Origin: SIG438 sp034117945
GTDB lineage: Bacteria; Bacillota; Clostridia; HGM11514
DNA: 17,061 nt
Assembly: GCA_034117945.1 (NCBI GenBank)
Contig: JAXEOR010000089.1
Location: forward strand, 1 to 17,061
Direction of reading: 5' to 3'
The translations under genes were made by a program, and so were the position numbers. This document shows positions 7,981 through 16,005 of this stretch, one piece after another. Position 1 is the first letter of the stretch, and each line of letters starts with the position of its first letter. The notes under the pieces were generated by a model. That model was not told the DNA's origin, did no database searches, and worked only from the letters and a program-made list of their open reading frames with translations.

Positions 7981-10900
7981 ATGCGTTATAATGGGGTGCC
8001 CCAAAAGCAGGGCATGTATGATCCGCAGTTTGAGCACGATGCATGCGGCATCGGACTGCTGTGCAACATCAAGGGAAAACAGTCGCACGCTATGATTTCC
8101 AACGCAATCACCATTTTGAAAAAGCTGGCTCACCGAGGCGGCGTAGGAAGCGAGCCGGACACAGGTGACGGAGCAGGTATTTTAATTCAAATGCCGCATG
8201 AATTTCTGAAAAAGGTTTGCAAAAGCGAAAGCTTTACCCTGCCTGAGCAAGGGGAATATGGGGTAGGTATGGTATTTCTGTCTCCCGACGCGGATACCAG
8301 AGCCGCCAGTCTGGCTCAGGTCAAGGCCATCACCGAGGAGGAAGGCCAAACCTTTTTAGGTGTTCGGGAGGTGCCGGTTTACGAAAACTGTATCGGTAAG
8401 GCCGCCCGGGAAGCCCGGCCTCACATTTGCCAGGTATTTATTCAGAAAAATCCCGGCTTGAAAACGCTGATGGATTTTGAACGGCGGCTTTTTATCATCG
8501 GAAAGCGGGCAGAACGGGAAATTCGCTATCAATCCGCTCAGCCGGATCGGTATTTTTACTTTGCCAGCCTGTCCGCCAGAACCATCTGCTATAAGGGAAT
8601 GCTGACACCGGATCAGGTCAGTGAATTTTATCTGGAGCTGAAGGATGTTGACATGAAAACCGCCATTGCGCTGGTACATTCCCGGTTCAGCACCAACACC
8701 TTCCCCAGCTGGGAACGGGCTCATCCCAACCGTTTTCTGGTTCATAACGGAGAAATCAACACCATCCGAGGCAATGTGAACTGGGAAAAGGCAAGAGAAA
8801 AAATGTTTGTCTCCCGGGAATTCGGGGAGGATTTGCAAAAGGTCATTCCCGTCATCAATGAGGACGGTTCCGATTCCGCCATGCTGGACAATTATGTTCA
8901 GTTTCTTACCTTGTCCGGGTATTCTCTGCCTGAGGCGATCATGACCGCCATTCCGGAGCCATGGGAAAACAACCTCGATCTTGCCCCGGAAAAAAGAAGC
9001 TTTTATGAATATCATTCCTGTATGTCAGAGGCTTGGGACGGACCTGCCGCCATCGCCTTTACAGACGGCCGCTTCGTAGGTGCCACGCTGGACAGAAACG
9101 GTCTGCGCCCCGCCCGGTATTATGTGACCTCGGACGAAACGGTAGTTTTATCCTCAGAGGTAGGCGTATTTGATGTTGAGCCGGAAAAAATCATGGTAAA
9201 GGAACGGCTTCATCCCGGAAAAATGCTGCTCATCGATACCCAGGAGGGCAAGATCATCGATGATGAGGAAATCAAACAAACAGCAGCAGGTAAGCGACCC
9301 TACGAACAATGGCTGAAGGACAATTTGACCGAGCTGTCCTCTTTGCCGGAGCGGAGCAACACAAAGGGTGCGGTATGGAACGATCTGGTCAATGAAATTA
9401 CGACTAAGGCTGATAAATCCAGAAAAGCCCGGATGCGCCTTCATTTTCAGGAAATGAAGGAAATGTTTGAGCACCGGTATGACAAATCAGAGGATTCTAT
9501 GCCCCTGCTGACCCGGGAAAAAGCATTCGGCTACAGCTGGGAGGAAATCACAGGCACCCTAAAGCCCATGGCAGAAACGGGAGACGATCCCATCCTGCCC
9601 ATGGGAATTGACGCTCCCCTGGCGGCTCTGTCTGAAAAGCCTCAGCTATTATATATGTACTTTAAGGAGTTGTTCGCTCAGGTAACCAACCCCCCCATTG
9701 ACGCCATCCGCGAGCAGGTCGTTACCTCCTCCATGGTGCTGCTGGGAGGGGAAAGCAATCTGCTGGAGCAAAGTGAGGAAAATTGCAGACGTATCCGGGC
9801 GGCCTCTCCCATTTTAACCAACGAGGAGCTGAACAAGCTCAGAAATATTGAGCTGGAGGGGTATAAAGCCATCACCATTCCCATCCTGTTCAACGCCGGT
9901 CAGCCGGGGGATCTGGAAAATGCTTGCGATACCGTATTTGACGCAGCGGACATTGCAATCGAAAACGGCTATAATCTGATCATTTTGTCAGACAAGGGCA
10001 TGGACGAAACAAAAGCACCCATCCCCGCTCTGCTGGTGACCTCCGGTCTGCATCATCATCTCATTCGGCGGGGAACCAGGATGAAGGTCAGCATTATTTT
10101 GGAATCCGGCGAACCCAGAGAGGTGCATCACGCAGCGGTGCTGATGGGCTACGGCTGCAACGCTGTCAACCCCTACCTGGCTTACGAAATCATTCAGTCC
10201 ATGGAACAGCAGGGACTGTTGGACGTTCCCTGTGAAAAGGCCATCTCCAATTACCGAAAATCCCTGACCAAGGGCATTGTAAAAATTGCTTCCAAAATGG
10301 GAATCTCCACGATACAGTCCTATCAGGGCGCCCAGATTTTTGAAGCCCTGGGCATTGACGAGGCTGTGGTCAACCGCTTTTTCACCGGCACGGCCACGAG
10401 AATCGGCGGCGTGGAATTAGAACACATCGAGCGGGAAACGCTGCTTCGGCATAAAACCGCCTTTGACCCAATCACCAATGACCGCCCCTTAGAAAGCTTT
10501 GGAAACTTTAGATGGCGAGCCAACGGCGAGTATCATATGTTCAATCCCCAGACCATTTACAAGCTGCAAACTGCTTGCAGAACAGGCAATTATCAGCTGT
10601 TCAAGGAATATGCAGCAGAAATGAACGCACACCAGCAGCGGGAATGCACCATCCGGGGGTTGTTAGACATTCAAACCATTGACAAGCCCATTGCGCTGGA
10701 TCAGGTGGAATCGGTGGACAGCATTGTAAAACGGTTTAAAACCGGAGCCATGTCCTACGGCTCTATCAGCCAGGAGGCTCACGAGTGCCTGGCGATTGCC
10801 ATGAACCGTCTGGGGGGCAAATCCAACAGCGGTGAGGGCGGTGAAATTCCGGAACGGTATGTCCCGGATGAAAACGGTGATTCTCGCTCCTCCGCCATCA

Positions 10901-12693
10901 AGCAGGTGGCCTCAGGCCGGTTTGGGGTTCACATTCATTATTTAAATAATGCGAAGGAAATTCAAATTAAAATGGCTCAGGGAGCAAAGCCGGGCGAGGG
11001 CGGCCATCTTCCGGGAGGAAAGGTATATCCCTGGATCGCCAGGGCAAGGCACTCCACCCCCGGCGTCAGCCTGATTTCTCCTCCTCCCCACCATGATATT
11101 TATTCTATTGAAGATTTGGCACAGCTGATCCATGATTTGAAAAATGCCAATCGGGACGCGCGAGTCAGCGTAAAGCTGGTATCTGAAGCAGGTGTGGGAA
11201 CCATTGCAGTAGGCGTTGCAAAGGGTCGGGCAGACGTGATTCTGATCTCCGGCTATGACGGGGGAACAGGAGCAGCCTCCCGCACCTCCGTTCGCCATGC
11301 AGGTCTTCCCTGGGAGCTGGGTGTGGCAGAAACCCACCAGGCTCTTCTGATGAATAATCTGCGAAATCGAGTGGTGATCGAAACAGACGGCAAGCTGCTC
11401 ACCGGCCGGGATGTGGCAGTGGCGGCGCTGCTGGGAGCAGAGGAATTTGGCTTTGCGACAGGCCCCCTGATTGCCATCGGCTGCGTGATGATGCGGGTCT
11501 GCAATCTGGATACCTGCCCGGTGGGGGTTGCTACACAAAATCCGGCGCTGCGGCAAAAATTCTGCGGCAAGCCGGAATATGTGGAAAACTTTATGCGCTT
11601 TATCGCTCAGGATCTGCGGGAATGGATGGCCAAAATCGGCGTAAAATCCGTCAATGAGATGATCGGCCATGTGGAGTTTTTAAAGCAGCGGCATCTGTCC
11701 TCCTCCAAGGCCAACTGGAAGGCAAGACAGGTGGATCTGTCAGCCCTGCTGTATCAGCCGAAAATCTGCTCCAATGATTCCGAACGGTATTTCAATCAGC
11801 CTCAGGATCATGAGCTGGAAAAAACGCTGGATCAAAATACGCTGCTTCGTTTGTGCCGGCCTGCCATTTATGAAGGCAAAAAGGTAGAGGCGAAGATGGA
11901 AATCGGCAATATCGACCGGGTCACCGGCACCATCATTTCCTCCGAAATCGCCCGGGTTCACGGGGAAAAGGGATTGCCTGAGGATACCATAAAGCTAAGC
12001 TTTGTTGGCTCAGCCGGCCAAAGCTTCGGCGCATTTTTAGCCTACGGCGTTACCCTCAAGCTGGAGGGAGACAGCAACGATTATATCGGCAAAGGCCTGT
12101 CAGGGGGAAAGATTATTGTGGTTCCTCCGGCGGAGGCCTCCTTTACCCCGGAAGATAACGTAATTATTGGAAACGTGGCCTTTTACGGCGGTGTGTATGG
12201 CCAGGCCTATATCCGAGGGGTTGCGGGAGAACGGTTCTGCGTCAGAAATTCCGGCATCACGGCTGTGGTGGAAGGCATTGGAGATCACGGCTGCGAATAT
12301 ATGACCGGCGGCCGGGTGGCGGTGCTGGGCAAAACAGGCCGCAACTTCGGAGCAGGCATGTCGGGAGGCATTGCCTATGTGTACAACAAATCCGGCGAAT
12401 TTGAGCAAAACTGTAACAAAGAACTGGTTCTGCTGAGCAGCGTGTCTCAATTAAAGGATATTGACGAGCTGCACACCATGCTGGAAAACCATCTGCGCTA
12501 TACCCAAAGCACCGTTGCAAAACAAATTTTAGACAACTGGGAAACAGAACTGAATTATTTTGTAAAGGTCATCCCCAAGGATTATAAAACGGTTATGGAA
12601 ATTCTGGAACAGGAACAGCAAAAGGGGATTCCTCAGGAAGAAGCGGTTATGCACGCTTTTGAAGAAGCCATCCACCGGAAGGCTATGAAGTGA
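7981..12693 (+). CDS. gltB: Glutamate synthase (GOGAT), large alpha subunit
   Basis: 1570 residues, close to the usual size of about 1500. It hydrolyses glutamine and passes ammonia through a tunnel to 2-oxoglutarate, yielding two glutamates with electrons supplied by the small subunit. Domains in order: class II glutamine amidotransferase (about 22-430) whose nucleophile is Cys22 in DACGIG after a short propeptide, with VHSRFSTNTFPSWERAHP and HNGEINTIRGN; central domain (about 545-800); FMN-binding synthase domain (about 840-1220) with GAMSYGSIS and KSNSGEGGE; a 3Fe-4S site C-x5-C-x4-C at Cys1168, Cys1174 and Cys1179; then the GXGXG beta-helix domain (about 1305-1500). The start at 7981 rests on AAAGGAGG and the propeptide length. 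gltD follows 20 bases after the stop, so this is the bacterial two-subunit NADPH-type enzyme rather than a stand-alone ferredoxin form. In Bacillus naming this subunit is called GltA. Confidence 0.97.
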   Translation: MRYNGVPQKQGMYDPQFEHDACGIGLLCNIKGKQSHAMISNAITILKKLAHRGGVGSEPDTGDGAGILIQMPHEFLKKVCKSESFTLPEQGEYGVGMVFLSPDADTRAASLAQVKAITEEEGQTFLGVREVPVYENCIGKAAREARPHICQVFIQKNPGLKTLMDFERRLFIIGKRAEREIRYQSAQPDRYFYFASLSARTICYKGMLTPDQVSEFYLELKDVDMKTAIALVHSRFSTNTFPSWERAHPNRFLVHNGEINTIRGNVNWEKAREKMFVSREFGEDLQKVIPVINEDGSDSAMLDNYVQFLTLSGYSLPEAIMTAIPEPWENNLDLAPEKRSFYEYHSCMSEAWDGPAAIAFTDGRFVGATLDRNGLRPARYYVTSDETVVLSSEVGVFDVEPEKIMVKERLHPGKMLLIDTQEGKIIDDEEIKQTAAGKRPYEQWLKDNLTELSSLPERSNTKGAVWNDLVNEITTKADKSRKARMRLHFQEMKEMFEHRYDKSEDSMPLLTREKAFGYSWEEITGTLKPMAETGDDPILPMGIDAPLAALSEKPQLLYMYFKELFAQVTNPPIDAIREQVVTSSMVLLGGESNLLEQSEENCRRIRAASPILTNEELNKLRNIELEGYKAITIPILFNAGQPGDLENACDTVFDAADIAIENGYNLIILSDKGMDETKAPIPALLVTSGLHHHLIRRGTRMKVSIILESGEPREVHHAAVLMGYGCNAVNPYLAYEIIQSMEQQGLLDVPCEKAISNYRKSLTKGIVKIASKMGISTIQSYQGAQIFEALGIDEAVVNRFFTGTATRIGGVELEHIERETLLRHKTAFDPITNDRPLESFGNFRWRANGEYHMFNPQTIYKLQTACRTGNYQLFKEYAAEMNAHQQRECTIRGLLDIQTIDKPIALDQVESVDSIVKRFKTGAMSYGSISQEAHECLAIAMNRLGGKSNSGEGGEIPERYVPDENGDSRSSAIKQVASGRFGVHIHYLNNAKEIQIKMAQGAKPGEGGHLPGGKVYPWIARARHSTPGVSLISPPPHHDIYSIEDLAQLIHDLKNANRDARVSVKLVSEAGVGTIAVGVAKGRADVILISGYDGGTGAASRTSVRHAGLPWELGVAETHQALLMNNLRNRVVIETDGKLLTGRDVAVAALLGAEEFGFATGPLIAIGCVMMRVCNLDTCPVGVATQNPALRQKFCGKPEYVENFMRFIAQDLREWMAKIGVKSVNEMIGHVEFLKQRHLSSSKANWKARQVDLSALLYQPKICSNDSERYFNQPQDHELEKTLDQNTLLRLCRPAIYEGKKVEAKMEIGNIDRVTGTIISSEIARVHGEKGLPEDTIKLSFVGSAGQSFGAFLAYGVTLKLEGDSNDYIGKGLSGGKIIVVPPAEASFTPEDNVIIGNVAFYGGVYGQAYIRGVAGERFCVRNSGITAVVEGIGDHGCEYMTGGRVAVLGKTGRNFGAGMSGGIAYVYNKSGEFEQNCNKELVLLSSVSQLKDIDELHTMLENHLRYTQSTVAKQILDNWETELNYFVKVIPKDYKTVMEILEQEQQKGIPQEEAVMHAFEEAIHRKAMK

Positions 12694-12713
12694 GAGAAGG
12701 GAGCGTATAAAAT

Positions 12714-14198
12714 ATGGGAAAACCAACAGGATTTTTAGAATATGAACGTCAGCTCCCTCAGGACAGAAGTCCCAGAGAGCGGAGCCGGGACTGGAAGGAA
12801 TTCCACACTCATTTTGATCAGGACGCCCTGAGAAAGCAGGGCGCAAGATGTATGAACTGCGGTGTGCCCTTTTGCCATACAGGGCAGCTGGTTCAGGGGA
12901 TGGCTATGGGCTGCCCTCTGCACAACCTGATTCCGGAATGGAACGATATGCTGTATCGGGGAAAATATGAGTTGGCCTATGAGCGGCTTAGTTTGACCAA
13001 CAATTTCCCCGAATTTACGGGAAGAGTGTGCCCCGCGCCCTGCGAGGGCTCCTGCACCTGCTCCTTAAACGGAGACGCCGTCACCATTCGGAACAATGAA
13101 TGTCATATTATTGATTATATGTTTGAGCAGGATTTGATCAAGCCCAGAATTCCCAAGGTTTCCACCGGAAAAACAGTGGCGATTGTGGGCTCCGGCCCCT
13201 CCGGCCTGGCGGCGGCCGACCAGCTCAATCAAATGGGACATCAGGTCACCGTGTTTGAACGGGCTGACCGGGCAGGCGGCCTACTGATGTACGGCATTCC
13301 CAACATGAAGCTGGATAAATCGGTGGTAGAGCGAAGAACCGACCTGATGGAAAAGGAAGGGGTCACCTTCCGGCTGAATACCGAGATCGGGAAGGACATT
13401 TCCGCCCTGGATCTGATGAATCAATTTGACGCAGTGCTGCTGTGCTGCGGCTCTACGGTGCCCCGGCCTCTGAAGGTCAAGGGAGCGGAGCTTGATGGCG
13501 TGCACTATGCGGTGAAATTCTTAAGTGCCAACACAAAAAGTCTGCTGGACTCCGGCCTGAAGGACGGCAACTATATCAGTGCCAAGGGCAAGCATGTGGT
13601 GATTGTGGGCGGGGGAGATACCGGCACAGACTGTGTGGCCACCTCCATCCGTCACGGTGCCGCCAGCGTGACTCAGCTGGAAATCATGGCGGAGCCGCCG
13701 GAGCATAGAACGGAGCAAAACCCATGGCCTCAATACCCCAAAATCAAAAAGACTGATTACGGCCAGGAGGAGGCAATCACCCTGTTCGGCCGGGATCCCC
13801 GGACTTATCTGACCACCATTACGGAAATTGCAGGCAACGAAAAGGGTCAGGTGAAGGAGGTACACACCGTCAATGTGGAATGGAAAAAGGACAGTCAAGG
13901 ACGGTTTGGCCCCCAGCCTGTGCCGGGAAGCGAAAGGGTGCTGAAAGCCGATCTGGTGCTGATTGCTATGGGCTTTTTAGGGCCGGAACAAACCCTGGCA
14001 GAGCAGCTGGCGCTGGAAACGGACGCAAGATCTAACATCGCTACAAGCCTCAAGCCCTACGCCGCCTCTACCAAGGGCGTATTTGCCGCAGGCGACTGCC
14101 GCAGGGGGCAAAGTTTGGTGGTATGGGCCATCCGGGAGGGCCGGGAGGCCGCAGAAGCAGTCAATCGGTATTTGATGAAGAAAAACGAAAAAAATTAA
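12714..14198 (+). CDS. gltD: Glutamate synthase small beta subunit, NAD(P)H-dependent
   Basis: 494 residues, the normal family length. It oxidises NAD(P)H through FAD and sends electrons via iron-sulfur clusters to FMN in GltB. The N-terminal cluster region shows Cys46, Cys49, Cys54 and Cys67, then RVCPAPCEGSCT with Cys106, Cys110 and Cys114. The FAD Rossmann motif is VAIVGSGPSG (GSGPSG at 159-164). The nucleotide-binding motif is VVIVGGGDTG (GGGDTG at 299-304). The C-terminus carries AAGDCRRGQSLVVWAIREGR, the usual FAD-closing segment. GAAGGGAG at 12696-12703 is the ribosome binding site, ten bases before the ATG, and overlaps the end of the gltB coding region only by proximity. Co-transcription with gltB is very likely, and two stem-loops follow the stop. 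Related families (dihydropyrimidine dehydrogenase and NfnB-type subunits) share this fold, but the position after gltB settles the call. Confidence 0.96.
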   Translation: MGKPTGFLEYERQLPQDRSPRERSRDWKEFHTHFDQDALRKQGARCMNCGVPFCHTGQLVQGMAMGCPLHNLIPEWNDMLYRGKYELAYERLSLTNNFPEFTGRVCPAPCEGSCTCSLNGDAVTIRNNECHIIDYMFEQDLIKPRIPKVSTGKTVAIVGSGPSGLAAADQLNQMGHQVTVFERADRAGGLLMYGIPNMKLDKSVVERRTDLMEKEGVTFRLNTEIGKDISALDLMNQFDAVLLCCGSTVPRPLKVKGAELDGVHYAVKFLSANTKSLLDSGLKDGNYISAKGKHVVIVGGGDTGTDCVATSIRHGAASVTQLEIMAEPPEHRTEQNPWPQYPKIKKTDYGQEEAITLFGRDPRTYLTTITEIAGNEKGQVKEVHTVNVEWKKDSQGRFGPQPVPGSERVLKADLVLIAMGFLGPEQTLAEQLALETDARSNIATSLKPYAASTKGVFAAGDCRRGQSLVVWAIREGREAAEAVNRYLMKKNEKN

Positions 14199-14245
14199 AA
14201 AGCAAATCATTGTCCCTTTTCTTTGGGCGGAACAAATTTGCTTTT
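14198..14245 (+). terminator. Possible first stem-loop after gltD
   Basis: AAAAGCAAAT (14198-14207) pairs with ATTTGCTTTT (14236-14245), with an inner CCC/GGG pairing (14214-14216 with 14225-14227). The left arm begins on the last base of the gltD stop codon. The T-run is part of the arm rather than following it, so termination here is less certain than at the next hairpin; it may instead protect the 3' end of the message. Confidence 0.4.
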
Positions 14246-14263
14246 CGGTAATTGTCTTGCATT

Positions 14264-14307
14264 AAAAATCCGCAAAGCCTTTGATGGCTTTGCGGATTTA
14301 CTTTTTT
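14264..14307. terminator. Intrinsic terminator, likely bidirectional, between gltD and uraA
   Basis: A perfect 14-pair stem, AAATCCGCAAAGCC (14266-14279) with GGCTTTGCGGATTT (14286-14299), closes a six-base loop. On the plus strand it is followed by CTTTTTT (14301-14307), terminating gltBD. On the minus strand the stem end and next bases give TTTTT (14268-14264), so it can also stop uraA transcripts, whose stop codon is about 40 bases before it. The two operons converge here. Confidence 0.9.
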
Positions 14308-14341
14308 ATCATCCCATCCGAAAAACGGATTTTGGGTCAAA

Positions 14342-15760
14342 TCAGACCTTAAAGTCCACTCCCGTTTTGGCATCCTCTGCCTTGTCCGTCGCAAACTGAT
14401 AATCGTTGCCCGGAAGAATTGCATTGAGCACAATTCCTGCAATCGACGCAACCGCCAGAGCAGACAGGGAGATCACCAAGCCTCCGATGGAAAAGCTCAG
14501 GGTTCCCAAACCCAGGGCAGAAACCAGAATAATCGCCGCTACAATCAGGTTCCGGCTCTTGGTGAAATCAACTTTATTTTCTACCACGTTTCTCACACCA
14601 ATGGCAGAAATCATACCGTAAAGAACAAAAGAAATTCCGCCGATAACCGCCGTGGGAATCAGCGCTACCAAGGCTTCAAACTTGGGTGAGAAGGAAAGAA
14701 TCACCGCAATCACCGCTGCAATCCGGATTACCTTGGGATCATAAACCTTTGACAGTGCAAGCACGCCGGTGTTTTCTCCATAGGTGGTATTGGCAGGTCC
14801 GCCGAACAGTGCGGAAAGGGTGGTTGCAAGGCCGTCTCCCGTAAGGGTTCTATGCAAGCCGGGATCCGCCAAAAAGTTTTTGCCTACCGTTGAGGAGATA
14901 GCAGAAATATCTCCGATATGCTCCATCATGGTCGCCAAGGCAATGGGCATAATGGCTACAATTGAACTGATAATCAAAGAGGAATTGCTCCAATCAACAC
15001 CACCGAACACGGTATTGTTCCACTGGATGGGAAGGCCGATCCAAGGAGCCTCTGCCAGTCTCTGCAAAGCGTCTGAAGAGAACAAAAGCAGATTTTCATT
15101 TCCGAAAAGGGCAATATACGGAGCACCGTCTACCGTAACAGTTTGTCCTGCAACCAAAGCAAGAATGGCCGCAACAGCGCAGGAGCCGAGAACACCCAGC
15201 AAAATAGGAATAATCTTTGCCATTCCCTTACCCCAGATATTGAAGATAATCACAATCGCCAAAGCAATGAACGCAATCAGCCAGTTTTTCTGGCAGTTTC
15301 CTACTGCGCTGCCCGCCAGGCCAAGGCCGATGGAAATAATGATCGGTCCGGTCACAACGGGCGGGAAAAAACGCATTACCTTTTTCACACCAACCGCTTT
15401 GATCAAGCCGGCCAGAATCAAATAAACCAATCCGGCGCACGCAACCCCAAGACAAGCATACGGCAACAACTCCGCATTACTCATACCGCCAGCGCCGCTC
15501 AAAGGAGCAACCGCCGCATATCCGCCCAGGAAAGCAAAGGAGGAGCCCAAAAAGGCCGGAACCTTTCCTTTTGAAATCAAGTGAAACAACAGTGTTCCCA
15601 AGCCGGCCATCAAAAGCGTTGTAGCAATGTTCAGTCCTGTTAAAAGGGGCACCAGCACAGTTGCTCCAAACATTGCAAAGGTGTGCTGAAAGCCAAGAAC
15701 CAGCATTTTCGCAACCCCCAGCTTTCTTGCGTCATAAATTGCCTCATGTTCTTTCGCCAT
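14342..15760 (-). CDS. uraA: Uracil/nucleobase permease, NCS2 (NAT) family
   Basis: 472 residues, slightly longer than E. coli UraA (about 430), nearly all hydrophobic and fitting 14 membrane helices. It should import uracil or a related base by proton symport across the cytoplasmic membrane. Family landmarks are GFQHTFAMFGATVLVP near the start, FLGSSFAFLGGY in the broken helix 3 region, MMEHIGD with Glu280, and TTYGENTGV with Glu329. The 49-residue gap between these glutamates equals that between the two uracil-binding glutamates of UraA (241 and 290). The position matching UraA His245 is Asp284 here. An insertion of charged and polar sequence near GNENLLLFSSDALQRL accounts for some of the extra length. 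The start at 15760 (MAKEHEAIYD) follows GGGAGAG at 15775-15769. The frame is open to an earlier ATG at 15913, but that would place the start at the promoter. Xanthine or guanine as substrate cannot be excluded. Confidence 0.92.
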   Translation of the reverse strand: MAKEHEAIYDARKLGVAKMLVLGFQHTFAMFGATVLVPLLTGLNIATTLLMAGLGTLLFHLISKGKVPAFLGSSFAFLGGYAAVAPLSGAGGMSNAELLPYACLGVACAGLVYLILAGLIKAVGVKKVMRFFPPVVTGPIIISIGLGLAGSAVGNCQKNWLIAFIALAIVIIFNIWGKGMAKIIPILLGVLGSCAVAAILALVAGQTVTVDGAPYIALFGNENLLLFSSDALQRLAEAPWIGLPIQWNNTVFGGVDWSNSSLIISSIVAIMPIALATMMEHIGDISAISSTVGKNFLADPGLHRTLTGDGLATTLSALFGGPANTTYGENTGVLALSKVYDPKVIRIAAVIAVILSFSPKFEALVALIPTAVIGGISFVLYGMISAIGVRNVVENKVDFTKSRNLIVAAIILVSALGLGTLSFSIGGLVISLSALAVASIAGIVLNAILPGNDYQFATDKAEDAKTGVDFKV

Positions 15761-15799
15761 ACATACATCTCTCCCGTTCTTTTGTTTTACTATCAAACA

Positions 15800-15876
15800 A
15801 AACAGCCAAGGCCGTTTGAATAGCCAAAAGAAAAGCCTTGTCTGCAATCCCCAGGCAAGGCAAGACATTTTGTCTT
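15800..15876 (-). promoter_or_regulatory. Attenuator-like leader of the permease gene
   Basis: In the roughly 135-base leader (minus strand) three stems can be drawn. Stem 1 is AAGACA/TGTCTT with a three-base loop (15876-15862). Stem 2 is GCCTTG (15861-15856) with CAAGGC (15840-15835), followed by TTTTCTTTT (15834-15826), a terminator-like arrangement. Stem 3 is AAACGGC (15817-15811) with GCTGTTT (15806-15800), including one G-T pair, then TGTTTG. The GCCTTG motif occurs again at 15812-15807, so CAAGGC can pair either upstream (terminator) or downstream, which is the logic of an attenuator. I do not see the conserved PyrR-binding sequence, so the effector is unknown. The pairings are seen by eye only. 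Confidence 0.45.
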
Positions 15877-15903
15877 TCGCATTTCTTTTTACAGACCCTA
15901 AAA

Positions 15904-15932
15904 AGTATATCACATTCCGTCCCGTTTGTAAA
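15904..15932 (-). promoter_or_regulatory. Sigma-A promoter for the permease gene
   Basis: Minus strand reads TTTACA (15932-15927), a 17-base spacer, then TATACT (15909-15904). Each hexamer is one base from consensus. Transcription would start near 15897, about 137 bases ahead of the ATG at 15760, leaving room for a structured leader. Confidence 0.75.
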
Positions 15933-16005
15933 GAAGAATCTTAGAGCTTGATATATTTTTGTCAAAACAGTACAATTTCATTCTCTTGTTTTTAGAAAAA
16001 ACATC

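Larger units (their letters stand above)
15761..16005 (-). other. Spacer between the sulfatase gene and the permease gene
   Basis: Apart from the permease promoter and leader, this stretch is A/T-rich. No convincing terminator follows the sulfatase stop codon at 16006; the only stem nearby is GTTTTT/AAAAAC with a three-base loop, too weak to call. Read-through from the sulfatase gene into the permease gene is therefore possible. Confidence 0.5.

Noticed and set aside
8356..9015. 219-codon minus-strand frame, and likewise 10942-11670 (242 codons)
   Set aside because: Antisense shadows of gltB, whose frame is unmistakable across both places.
14784..15425. 213-codon plus-strand frame
   Set aside because: Antisense shadow of the permease gene.
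15761..15913. 51-residue N-terminal extension of the permease
   Set aside because: It would start at the promoter, contains the structured leader, and is absent from family members of known length; the ATG at 15760 has a good ribosome binding site.
15938..15965. Second upstream promoter for the permease, TTGACA with a 16-base spacer and TAAGAT on the minus strand
   Set aside because: The -10 hexamer matches only four of six positions and the spacer is short; the promoter at 15904-15932 is clearly better.
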